From: a bacterium
Lineage (GTDB): Bacteria > Bacillota > Clostridia > Oscillospirales > Ruminococcaceae
Assembly (NCBI GenBank): GCA_004561545.1
Contig: SFVK01000007.1
Span: 1-58,108, forward strand
DNA length: 58,108 nt
Direction: 5' to 3'
The notes under the pieces are model-generated. The model made no database searches, was not told the origin of the DNA, and worked only from the letters and a program-made list of their open reading frames with translations. Both the position numbers and the translations under genes were made by a program. Of this stretch, positions 7,537 through 15,564 are shown piece by piece. How positions within the stretch are numbered: the first letter of the stretch is position 1; every line of letters starts with the position of its first letter.

Positions 7537-9420
7537 ATGTGTGGAATTACCGGCTTTGCCGAGCGCAGCCATGACGCCGAAACCGCCCGCAAAATCGTCA
7601 AGGGAATGGCGGACCTGATCGCCTACCGCGGCCCGGACGGCGAGGGCTATTATGTGGACGATCAGGTGGCCTTGGGCCACCGCCGGCTGTCCATCATTGA
7701 CCTGGAGGGCGGCAAGCAGCCCATGTTCAATGAGGACGGCAATCTGGTCGTGATTTTTAACGGCGAGATTTACAATTTCCAGGACCTGCGCGCCGAGCTG
7801 GTGTCGGCGGGCCATACCTTTGCCACCAAATCCGATACCGAGGTTCTGCTCCACGGCTATGAGCAGTGGGGCAAGGAGCTGCCCGCCCGGCTGCGGGGGA
7901 TGTTCACCTTTGTGATCTGGGACCGCGCCAGCCATACCATGTTCGGAGCCCGGGATATTTTTGGCATCAAGCCCTTCTACTATTATAATGTGGACGGACT
8001 GTTCCTTTTTGGCAGCGAGATCAAGAGCTTTCTGGCCCATCCGGGGTTCAAAAAGGAGCTCAACGAGGAACGCCTGCCGGAATATCTGAGCATTGAGTAC
8101 ATCCCCAACGAGGAAACCATGTTCCGCAATGTCTTCAAACTGCCCGGCGCCCATATGTTCACCTGGAAGGACGGCCGGATGACGGTGGAACGGTACTATG
8201 ACATTCAGTACCATGTGGATGAGAGCAAGAGCCTGGAGGAATGGGAAAAGATCATCACCGATACCTTCTCCGAGAGCGTGGCCGCCCACCAGATTGCCGA
8301 CGTGGAGGTGGGCTGCTTCCTGTCCTCCGGCGTGGATTCCAGCTTTGTGGTGAACGAGGTGGCCAAGGGCACCCCCCATGTCAAGAGCTTCTCGGTGGGG
8401 TATGCCGAGGAAAAGTATTCCGAGCTGCCCTATGCCCAGGAGTTCAGCAGGGAAATCGGCGTGCCCAGCATCGCCAATCAGGTGGATGCCGACCAGTTCT
8501 TTGAGGCCAACCGGGTGATCCAGTGGTATCTGGACGAGCCGATGCCCAACCCGGCGGAGGTTCCCCTCTATTTTCTGGCACAGAACGCCCGCAAATATGT
8601 CAAGGTGGTGCTGTCCGGTGAGGGCGCCGACGAGCTGTTCGGCGGCTACCCCATGTACTGCCAGGCGGTCCACTTTATGGACTATGAGCGCAAGGTCCCC
8701 AAGCCCCTGCGCAAATGTGCCGGCAAAATCGCCCGCAAGCTGCCCGAGGGCTTCAAGGGCAAGCACTTTCTGGTCCGCGGTTCCCAGGAGCCATGGCAGC
8801 GGTATCTGCGCGCCAACTATGTCTTTGCCGACCCGGCGGAACGGGACCGCTATCTCAAAAAGGACTATCACAGCCCCCGGCCCGAGACCTTCTTCAAACC
8901 CTACTTTGACAAGGTCTCCGGCCTGGATGAACCCACCCAGCTCCAGTGGGTGGATATGCATACCTGGATGCTCTACGATATCCTGCTCAAGGCGGACCGC
9001 ATGAGCATGGCCAACAGCCTGGAGCTGCGGGTGCCATTCCTGGACCGGGAAATGCTCGATGTGGCGCTCTCCATCCCCCAGCGCTACCGCTCCGGCAAGG
9101 AGGAGACCAAGATTGCCCTGCGCGGCGCTGCCCTCAAGCAGCTTCCCGAGAGCGTCGCCCACCGCAAGAAGCTGGGCTTCCCGGTGCCCCTCAACGACTG
9201 GCTCCGCGAGGACAAGTATTACAATATGGTCCGTGAAAAATTCACCGGCCCGGTGGCAGAACAGTTCTTCAACACCGGGGAACTGCTCCGCCTTCTGGAT
9301 GACCACAAGGCAGGCAGAGCCAAAAATATGACCAAGATCTGGAGCTTTTATTCCTTCATTCTGTGGTACGAGCTCTACTTTGTCAACTCTGCCCCGCCCG
9401 CCGGCGTCTACGGCAAATAA
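7537..9420 (+). CDS. AsnB-type glutamine-dependent amidotransferase 2
   Basis: Paralogue of the first amidotransferase (627 residues) with the same domain order: Cys2 nucleophile in MCGITGF, glutaminase motifs GEIYNFQ and GMFTFVIWD, the PP-motif as LSSGVDSS and LSGEGADELFGGY. Long blocks such as RRLSIIDLEGGKQPMFNEDG are shared almost word for word between the two copies. A GGGGAGAG site lies eight bases before the ATG. By position after an Asl-like ligase, it could amidate the D-aspartyl bridge to D-asparagine, the job of AsnH in Lactococcus, leaving the other copy to amidate the stem peptide. That division of labour is a proposal from gene order. Confidence 0.85.
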   Translation: MCGITGFAERSHDAETARKIVKGMADLIAYRGPDGEGYYVDDQVALGHRRLSIIDLEGGKQPMFNEDGNLVVIFNGEIYNFQDLRAELVSAGHTFATKSDTEVLLHGYEQWGKELPARLRGMFTFVIWDRASHTMFGARDIFGIKPFYYYNVDGLFLFGSEIKSFLAHPGFKKELNEERLPEYLSIEYIPNEETMFRNVFKLPGAHMFTWKDGRMTVERYYDIQYHVDESKSLEEWEKIITDTFSESVAAHQIADVEVGCFLSSGVDSSFVVNEVAKGTPHVKSFSVGYAEEKYSELPYAQEFSREIGVPSIANQVDADQFFEANRVIQWYLDEPMPNPAEVPLYFLAQNARKYVKVVLSGEGADELFGGYPMYCQAVHFMDYERKVPKPLRKCAGKIARKLPEGFKGKHFLVRGSQEPWQRYLRANYVFADPAERDRYLKKDYHSPRPETFFKPYFDKVSGLDEPTQLQWVDMHTWMLYDILLKADRMSMANSLELRVPFLDREMLDVALSIPQRYRSGKEETKIALRGAALKQLPESVAHRKKLGFPVPLNDWLREDKYYNMVREKFTGPVAEQFFNTGELLRLLDDHKAGRAKNMTKIWSFYSFILWYELYFVNSAPPAGVYGK

Positions 9421-9433
9421 TTTCCGCACAGCA

Positions 9434-9478
9434 CAGCGCCCGCCAGACTTTGTTCCCAAAGCCTGGCGGGCGCTGTTT
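9434..9478. terminator. Bidirectional terminator
   Basis: CAGCGCCCGCCAG pairs perfectly with its complement around a 16-base loop; a short T tail follows. It separates two convergent genes. Confidence 0.65.
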
Positions 9479-9485
9479 GATGCGG

Positions 9486-10853
9486 TTAGATCACCTTGTG
9501 TTCCATCCACCTGCCGCGGAAAAACCGTATGGCAAAAAAGAATCCACGGCAGATCCAGTCAATGAACATACCGAACCACACGCCGGTCAGGCCCATGCCC
9601 AGCTTGAGCACAAAGAAGTAGCTCAGGATCACCCGGAACAGCCACATACTGAAAATGCTCACTGTCATGGTGAACTTGGCGTCGCCGCCGCTGCGCAGCG
9701 CGTTGGGCAGCGTAAAGCTCATGGCCCAGAAGAATACGCTGAACACGCAGAACCAGCGCACCACCGTCACACACATGGCGGTGGATTCCGCCGACAGATG
9801 GAACAGGGTGGAGATCCAGGGGATGGTAACGAACATCAGACTGTCCGTGACGGCCAGCCCGGCCATGGCAACGCCCATCAGGATCAGGGCGTTGCGCTTT
9901 GCCTGCTTTTTCTCCCCGGCGCCCAGGCAGCGGCCCACCACCGGCACCATGGCCAGGCTCATCGTGTTGCCGGGAATGTTGGCCACGCCGCTGACCGTGT
10001 TGGCCACGGCGTTGGCGGCAATGGCCGCTGTGCCCAGCGTGGAGGTCAGACTGCTCACGCACAGCTTGCCGATCTGGAACATACCGTTCTCCAGCCCCGA
10101 GGGAATACCGATGGCCAAAATCTTTTTGATCAGCGCCCCGTCCGGTTTCAGATCCGCAAAACCGCCGATGCGCAGCGGATTTTCATACCGCTGCTGCTGA
10201 CTGAACACCCACACCGCCGCCACAACACGCCCGATCAGGGTGGCCAGCGCCGCGCCCAGGACCCCCATCTGAAATCCGTAGATCAACAGAGCGTTGCCGC
10301 AGATGTTGATGACGTTCATCACAAGGCTGGCCATCATGGAAATGCGGCTGTTGCCCTGTGCGCGGAACAGCGCTGCGCCGCCGTTGTAAAAGCCCATGAA
10401 CGGGTAGGAGATGGCGCTGATCCAAAAGTAAATCTGCGCAAAGGCCATCACATCGTCCTCGATCTGGCCGAACACCAGCCGCAGGATGGCGCGGCTGCAC
10501 ACCATGACAAGGATCATCACCGTGATGGTGCTGACCCCCAGCACCGTGTAAAGCTGGGCTGCGCTGCGCTGGGCGCTTGCGGTATCCTTTCGGCCCAGAT
10601 ACTGGCTGCTGATGACCGCGCCGCCGGTGGCCAGCGCCGCCAGAATCTGGATAATCAGGATGTTGATGCTGTCCACCAAACTTACGCTGGAAACCGCAGC
10701 TTCCCCCACACCGGAAACCATCAGCGTGTCCGCCAGGCCCATGGTGACTGACAAAAACTGTTCCAGCAGCAGCGGCAGAATCAGCCGTACCAGCATTGGC
10801 CGGGTAAAAATCGGTTCTGCTTTGACGCCCTCCTGCGATTGAGAGGTTTTCAT
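9486..10853 (-). CDS. MATE-family multidrug/toxic compound efflux transporter
   Basis: A 455-residue integral membrane protein with about twelve hydrophobic segments in two similar halves, the pattern of MATE exporters driven by Na+ or H+. The N-terminal segment with LPLLLEQFLSVTMGLADTLMV matches the P-x-x-x-x-x-x-x-x-G-x-x-D pattern of the DinF/NorM clade. GGAALFRAQGNSR in the cytoplasmic loop and LVMNVINICGNALLIYG are also family-typical. The ATG at 10853 has a GGGG site and sits just after a near-consensus promoter; longer upstream frames would start before that promoter. Substrate is unknown. It lies next to the envelope cluster but converges on it, so no operon link. Confidence 0.88.
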   Translation of the reverse strand: MKTSQSQEGVKAEPIFTRPMLVRLILPLLLEQFLSVTMGLADTLMVSGVGEAAVSSVSLVDSINILIIQILAALATGGAVISSQYLGRKDTASAQRSAAQLYTVLGVSTITVMILVMVCSRAILRLVFGQIEDDVMAFAQIYFWISAISYPFMGFYNGGAALFRAQGNSRISMMASLVMNVINICGNALLIYGFQMGVLGAALATLIGRVVAAVWVFSQQQRYENPLRIGGFADLKPDGALIKKILAIGIPSGLENGMFQIGKLCVSSLTSTLGTAAIAANAVANTVSGVANIPGNTMSLAMVPVVGRCLGAGEKKQAKRNALILMGVAMAGLAVTDSLMFVTIPWISTLFHLSAESTAMCVTVVRWFCVFSVFFWAMSFTLPNALRSGGDAKFTMTVSIFSMWLFRVILSYFFVLKLGMGLTGVWFGMFIDWICRGFFFAIRFFRGRWMEHKVI

Positions 10854-10892
10854 GTTTTCCCCACACCTTTTCCGTGTTGATTTCTCGGTCGT

Positions 10893-10921
10893 ATTATAAG
10901 CCCATGGGAAAAACAAGTCAA
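10893..10921 (-). promoter_or_regulatory. Sigma-A promoter of the MATE transporter
   Basis: TTGACT and TATAAT with a 17-base spacer, ending 40 bases before the ATG. Almost consensus. Confidence 0.8.
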
Positions 10922-10957
10922 TATATGTACGAAATGAAAGGATATTGTCCTGCCAAC

Positions 10958-11419
10958 TCAGCAATTTTGGTGTGTTTCCAGGGCAAGCAGGCATTTTTTG
11001 GCCTCCTGGCCGCCGCCGTAACCGCCCAAAGACCCGTCTGCGCAGATCACCCGGTGGCAGGGGACCACAATCATCACAGGGTTGGCATGGTTGGCCATGC
11101 CGACCGCCCGGCAGGCCCGGGGGGAACCCACCGCCCGGGCAATATCACGGTAGCTGCGGGTCTCGCCGTAGGGAATCGCCAGCAGCGCGGCCCAGACCCG
11201 CCGCTGGAATGTCGTGCCGTGCAGCGCCAGCGGCAAATCAAAGTCCCGCCGCGTTCCCGCAAAATATTCGTCCAGCTGCCCGGCGGCGCGCCGCAGCAGG
11301 GGGCCGGGCTGTTCCGCATCGTCCCGGCTGCGCACCGGATCGATGCCACACAGGCCCGCTTCCTCCGCCCGCAGCCGCAGCAGACCGATGGGGGACTCAT
11401 AATATAAAAGTGATTCCAT
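10958..11419 (-). CDS. ogt: Methylated-DNA--protein-cysteine methyltransferase
   Basis: A 153-residue suicide repair protein that moves alkyl groups from O6-alkylguanine to its own cysteine. The active site PCHRV (in VMIVVPCHRVICADGSLGGY) is intact, and the wing GGYGGG follows. The helix-turn-helix RVWAALLAIPYGETRSYRDIA is typical. Length matches Ogt/MGMT without the AdaA zinc domain. A GGGAGGGG site lies ten bases before the chosen ATG. The same frame stays open far upstream through the opposite-strand PBP gene, but that is a GC-driven artefact. Confidence 0.92.
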   Translation of the reverse strand: MESLLYYESPIGLLRLRAEEAGLCGIDPVRSRDDAEQPGPLLRRAAGQLDEYFAGTRRDFDLPLALHGTTFQRRVWAALLAIPYGETRSYRDIARAVGSPRACRAVGMANHANPVMIVVPCHRVICADGSLGGYGGGQEAKKCLLALETHQNC

Positions 11420-11557
11420 CCGGGACCCCTCCCTGCTTTTGCCCGGCGCCGTGCCGGGATTTCTTTTTTCCAGCATACCAGATTTCCCCCCGCCGTGCAA
11501 GAACCGGTATGGCCGCCTGTCTTCTGCGCATATCTTTGCGGTATAGGGGGCGATTGC

Positions 11558-13609
11558 ATGGGAAAATCCAGGTCCGGCCGGGGACCCCGGCGGGTCCTCA
11601 CACCTTCTCTTGACCGGCACATCCGGGGGCGGGTCCGCGTTTTTGCGGCCGTGGTGGCAGTGGTCTGCTTCGGCGGGCTGCTGGTGCGGCTCTTTGTGCT
11701 GCAAATTCTGGACCCCGACAATTACGCGGACCGGGCCGCCGGCCAGCAGCTGCGGGATACCACGCTTCCCGCCGCCCGGGGCGAAATCATCTCCGCCGAT
11801 GGCGTGGCGCTGGCGACCAGCAAGACCTGCTGGACCATCCGGGCGTCGCCCCGGGAACTGGACGATGCCCTTGTGGAGCCGGCGGCCCGGGCACTGAGCG
11901 AAATTCTTGAGCTGGATTACGATGCCACGCTGGAAAAACTCTCCCGGCGCAGCAGCAACGACTTCCTGCTGCGCCGCCGTGTGGATGCCGATATGGCAAA
12001 CGCTGTCCGCACCTGGTGCGCGGAAAACGGCGCCCGGGGCATTCAGGTTTTGCAGGACACCAAGCGCGTCTACCCGGAGGGGAACTTCATGGGCTGCCTT
12101 CTGGGCTTTACCGATGTGGATAATCAGGGCCTTTGGGGGTTGGAGCTGGCGTATGACGAGCCGCTTACCGGCCAGAATGGCGTGATTCTCACCGCCAAAA
12201 ACGCCTGGGGGTATGATATGCCCACCCATTACAGCACTCTGCAGGAGGCGGTCCCCGGCAGCAGTCTGACGCTGACCATCCGGGATGATATCCAGCATTA
12301 TCTGGAGAGCGCCCTGTGTGCCGCCGTGGAGGAGCACAACGTGGCCTCCCGCGCCGTGGGCATTGTCATGGACGTCAACACCGGCGCGGTGCTGGCCATG
12401 TCCACCAAACCGGACTACGATCCCAACAATCCCCGCGTCATTGTGGATGAAACCGTTCGCGCCCGGGTGAATGCCCTCACCGGGGAGGAACGCAGCGCCG
12501 CGCTGCAAACCGCCCAGCAGGCCCAATGGCGCAACAAAGCCATCAGCGATTTGTATGAACCGGGTAGTGTGTTCAAGCTCATCACCTGTTCCGCTGCGCT
12601 GGACACCGGAGCAGTCACCCGCAACACCACCTTTGTCTGTGCGGGAAAAATCGGCGTTGCGGGCACCACCTTCCGCTGCGCCAACGGCCATGTTCACGGC
12701 AGCGAGACAGTAGCCCAGGGGCTGGCGGTTTCCTGCAACCCCTGTTTTATCCAGATTGGGGCGCGGCTGGGCAAGGAAAACTTCTGCAAATATTTTGAGG
12801 CCTTCGGTCTGCGCACCGCCACCGGCATCGACCTCCCCGGGGAAATCAAGCGCAGCGAATACTACACCGCCGACCGGATGGGGCCGGTGGAGCTGGCCAG
12901 CTGCTCCTTCGGCCAGAGCAGCAAGGTGAGCTACCTCCAGATGATTACCGCCGTCTGTGCCGTTGTCAACGGCGGAAAGCTCATGCAGCCCTATGTGGTG
13001 CAGACCATCACCGATGCCGACGGCCAGGTGACGTATCAGGCACAGCCCACCGTGAAGGCGCAGGTCATCAAAGAGGAGACCTCCGCCGTGATGCGGGAAC
13101 TGATGGAGGGCGTTGTCACGTCAGGTACCGGCAAAAATGCCGCAGTGGCGGGCTACCGCGTGGGCGGCAAGTCCGGCACCAGCCAGAAACTGGACAGCGA
13201 AAATGAGCGGGCCCGCATTGCCAGCTTTGTGGCGGTGGCGCCCATTGAAAACCCTCAGATTGCGGTGCTGGTCTGCCTGGATGAGCCCCACAGCTGGACC
13301 ACCAGCGGCGGCGCCCTCTCCGGCCCGGTCTGTGCCGAGGTTCTGCAGAAAAGCCTGCCCCGCCTTGGCATTGAACCCAGTTATACCGAGGAGGAACAGA
13401 AAAAATACTTTACCACGGTTCCCGATGTGACCGGCTGGCGCGCGGCAGCCGCAGCCCAGAAGCTGGCGGAATACAGCCTGACAGCGGACGTGCTGGGAGA
13501 GGGCGAACGGGTGCAGAGCCAGTACCCTGCCGCAGGGACGTCGGTACGCAAAAATTCCGCCATTCAACTGGACACCACCGGGACGATGGACCCGGCGGCG
13601 GATGAATAA
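11558..13609 (+). CDS. Class B penicillin-binding protein with PASTA domain (FtsI/SpoVD-like)
   Basis: A 683-residue peptidoglycan DD-transpeptidase. One membrane helix (about residues 28-50) is followed by a dimerisation domain starting at RGEIISADG. The transpeptidase domain has all three motifs: SVFK (S337/K340), SCN (S392), and KSGT (K538). A single PASTA domain (about 617-680, VPDVTGWRAAAAAQKL) ends the protein, as in SpoVD and some FtsI. The start at 11558 is chosen for its GGGGGG site and because the basic stretch before the membrane helix then has normal length. It stands apart from a dcw cluster, so whether it serves division or spore cortex is open; the presence of spoIIA in the window keeps SpoVD plausible. 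Confidence 0.88.
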   Translation: MGKSRSGRGPRRVLTPSLDRHIRGRVRVFAAVVAVVCFGGLLVRLFVLQILDPDNYADRAAGQQLRDTTLPAARGEIISADGVALATSKTCWTIRASPRELDDALVEPAARALSEILELDYDATLEKLSRRSSNDFLLRRRVDADMANAVRTWCAENGARGIQVLQDTKRVYPEGNFMGCLLGFTDVDNQGLWGLELAYDEPLTGQNGVILTAKNAWGYDMPTHYSTLQEAVPGSSLTLTIRDDIQHYLESALCAAVEEHNVASRAVGIVMDVNTGAVLAMSTKPDYDPNNPRVIVDETVRARVNALTGEERSAALQTAQQAQWRNKAISDLYEPGSVFKLITCSAALDTGAVTRNTTFVCAGKIGVAGTTFRCANGHVHGSETVAQGLAVSCNPCFIQIGARLGKENFCKYFEAFGLRTATGIDLPGEIKRSEYYTADRMGPVELASCSFGQSSKVSYLQMITAVCAVVNGGKLMQPYVVQTITDADGQVTYQAQPTVKAQVIKEETSAVMRELMEGVVTSGTGKNAAVAGYRVGGKSGTSQKLDSENERARIASFVAVAPIENPQIAVLVCLDEPHSWTTSGGALSGPVCAEVLQKSLPRLGIEPSYTEEEQKKYFTTVPDVTGWRAAAAAQKLAEYSLTADVLGEGERVQSQYPAAGTSVRKNSAIQLDTTGTMDPAADE

Positions 13610-13687
13610 CCCGGCCCCGGCAGGCAGTTGCAAAAATCCGGCCGGGCGGTTACAATGGAAAAAACGGTTTCCGGGAGGGCGAACGCC

Positions 13688-14395
13688 ATGCAGTACCATC
13701 AGATTCAAAGGGCGGTTTTTCACGCCAGACCCAACCGCTTTCTCGCGGAGGTCTCGCTGCCCGACGGCACGCCGGTGCGCGCCCACGTCAGGAACACCGG
13801 ACGCTGTGCGGAACTGCTGGTGCCCGGCGCGGGGGTTTTTCTGGAATACAGCAAAAATCCCAACCGCCGCACGCCCTGCGATCTGGTGGCGGTGGAAAAA
13901 GCCGTTGCCGGCGGCACGCGGCTGATCAACATGGACTCCTCGGCGCCAAACCAGGTGGTGGGGGAGTGGCTGGCGGCCGGGGGCCTTGGCCCGGTGGAAC
14001 AGCTCAGGGCCGAGTACACCCTGGGGGACTCCCGCTTCGATTTCTGCGCGGTCCGCAACGGCCGCCCGCTTCTGGTGGAGGTCAAGGGCTGCACGCTGGA
14101 AGAGGACGGCGTCGCAAGGTTCCCCGACGCTCCCACCCTGCGCGGTCTCAAACATGTCCGGGAACTGACCGCCCGCGCACAGCAGGGATGGGACTGCTGT
14201 GTGCTGGTGGTCATCCAGATGAAGGGGGTCACCCGCTTTTGCCCCAACTGGGCCACGCAGCCGGCCTTTGGGACCGCGCTGGCCGAGGCTGCCGCAGCGG
14301 GTGTGGAGGTGCGCGCCATGGATTGCCGTGTGACACCCGACGCCCTGTTCCTGGACGCTCCGGTTCCGGTGGACCTGACCCCGCCGCAGGCTTGA
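13688..14395 (+). CDS. sfsA: SfsA-family DNA-binding/nuclease-like protein
   Basis: A 235-residue SfsA protein. The N-terminal OB-like domain has RFLAEV and AHVRNTGRCAELL; the C-terminal half has a restriction-endonuclease-like core with YTLGDSRFDF and LLVEVKGCTLE, matching the D-x-n-E-x-K arrangement. First described as a sugar fermentation stimulation factor in E. coli, its real function is unsettled. The start used has a GGGAGGG site; it begins 78 bases after the PBP gene and may be cotranscribed with it. Confidence 0.9.
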   Translation: MQYHQIQRAVFHARPNRFLAEVSLPDGTPVRAHVRNTGRCAELLVPGAGVFLEYSKNPNRRTPCDLVAVEKAVAGGTRLINMDSSAPNQVVGEWLAAGGLGPVEQLRAEYTLGDSRFDFCAVRNGRPLLVEVKGCTLEEDGVARFPDAPTLRGLKHVRELTARAQQGWDCCVLVVIQMKGVTRFCPNWATQPAFGTALAEAAAAGVEVRAMDCRVTPDALFLDAPVPVDLTPPQA

Positions 14396-14512
14396 TGATA
14401 GAAACAGTTGGACCGCCGTGCATGGAACATAAGATTGTTTTTCGCGTCTGGCCGCTGTCCGGCTTCGGCACACTGGGCTGAAACTGTGCCGTTCCGGCGG
14501 AACGCAAAATGA

Positions 14513-14554
14513 CCGGCGGCGCCGCAGGGGAATTGCTCCCTGCGGCGCCGCCGG
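14513..14554. terminator. Bidirectional terminator with 17-base perfect stem
   Basis: CCGGCGGCGCCGCAGGG and its exact complement flank an 8-base loop, between the convergent sfsA and Crp-family genes. The minus-strand tail holds TTTT. Confidence 0.7.
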
Positions 14555-14555
14555 A

Positions 14556-15221
14556 TTATTCTTCACAAATTTCCTGCAACCTTTTCTTGTCGGTCAGTTC
14601 CACGGTGCCCCGGGCCAACCGCACCATTCCCTCGCTCTGAAAATACCGCAGCATCCGGGTCACAACCTCCCGGGCGGTGCCCAGATGGTTGCCGATGATC
14701 TCATGGGTGATCTTGAGGGAATCGGTGCCTTCCAGGGCGGACTCCTCCAGCAAAAAGGCGGCCAGACGCTTGTCAAAGCTCTTCCACATGATTTGCTCCA
14801 CCAGCCACATCACCTCGGTGAAGCGGGCGGCCATGATCTCGTTGGTGAAATTGGCGACAGGTGCGGACTCCTCCATCACCTGCTTGTAGATCTGAGGGGG
14901 GATAACCCAAAGCTCCGTCTCCTTCTCTGCCTCAATGATGACCTCGAACTGAATGCTCCGCATGATGCAGGAAGCGGAAAACAGACAGATGTCCCTCTCA
15001 AACAAACGGTAAAGCGTCACTTCCCGTCCCTCATCCGAGAGAATGTAGGCCCGCAACTGGCCCGACTGAACCAGCAGCAGACCCGTACAGTCCATGTTCC
15101 CGTTGTGGATGACGGTGCCCTTGGGTACCGTGCGCCGGAACGCGCTGCCGGACAGCGTTTGCTGCTGCGCGGCGGTCAGCTTGTCCCAGATGGGAAAATA
15201 TTCCGAAAATTCCATGTCCAT
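14556..15221 (-). CDS. Crp/Fnr-family transcriptional regulator
   Basis: A 221-residue regulator with an N-terminal cyclic-nucleotide-binding-like beta roll (about 20-140, GTVIHNGNMDCTGLLLVQSG) and a C-terminal winged helix with HEIIGNHLGTAREVVTRMLR as the recognition helix. The four-cysteine pattern of Fnr is absent, so an oxygen-sensing Fe-S cluster is unlikely; the effector is unknown. Two in-frame ATG lie two codons apart; the first has AGAAGG five bases before it. It is transcribed away from the SpaA/sortase pair through a shared 343-base spacer, which makes that pair a candidate target. Confidence 0.88.
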   Translation of the reverse strand: MDMEFSEYFPIWDKLTAAQQQTLSGSAFRRTVPKGTVIHNGNMDCTGLLLVQSGQLRAYILSDEGREVTLYRLFERDICLFSASCIMRSIQFEVIIEAEKETELWVIPPQIYKQVMEESAPVANFTNEIMAARFTEVMWLVEQIMWKSFDKRLAAFLLEESALEGTDSLKITHEIIGNHLGTAREVVTRMLRYFQSEGMVRLARGTVELTDKKRLQEICEE

Positions 15222-15564
15222 GCCCTTCTTCCGTCTGAACCCAGTATAGTTTGGTTTGCCGCGCTTGTCAAATCCCGGGTTTGGCACAGGCACACCAGGC
15301 TTGCGGGGAGGGTCTGTCCGACCATGGGGCCCCGCACGCCAAACACCGGAACTTCCTCCCAAGGGGATTCTGCCCGCCGGCGGCCGCACAAGCCGGTTCC
15401 GCCTGAAGAGGTCGAAAAAGGATGAGATCACGCGGCTTTTGCAAATAAAGAAAACGGATTCGAAAAAATGTGGGTTTCTGGTTGAAACACCGGGACAAAT
15501 ATGATAAAATGAGTCAAATTGAGAAGATAGAACGCTTTCGTAAAATGGAAGGCGGAGGGGAAGG
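15222..15564. other. Divergent spacer between Crp-family gene and surface-protein gene
   Basis: No gene is seen. The Crp-side promoter lies close to its start. The middle is GC-rich and the right 130 bases turn A-rich with a TATGAT hexamer at about 15501 that could be the -10 of the surface-protein operon; its -35 is poor, as in activator-dependent promoters. Confidence 0.4.
15243..15271 (-). promoter_or_regulatory. Sigma-A promoter of the Crp-family gene
   Basis: TTGACA and TATACT with a 17-base spacer, ending 22 bases before the ATG. Confidence 0.8.

Noticed and set aside
10958..12697. A long minus-strand frame joining the alkyltransferase to sequence opposite the PBP gene
   Set aside because: Only the last 153 residues look like a protein, and a strong ribosome binding site marks the inner ATG.
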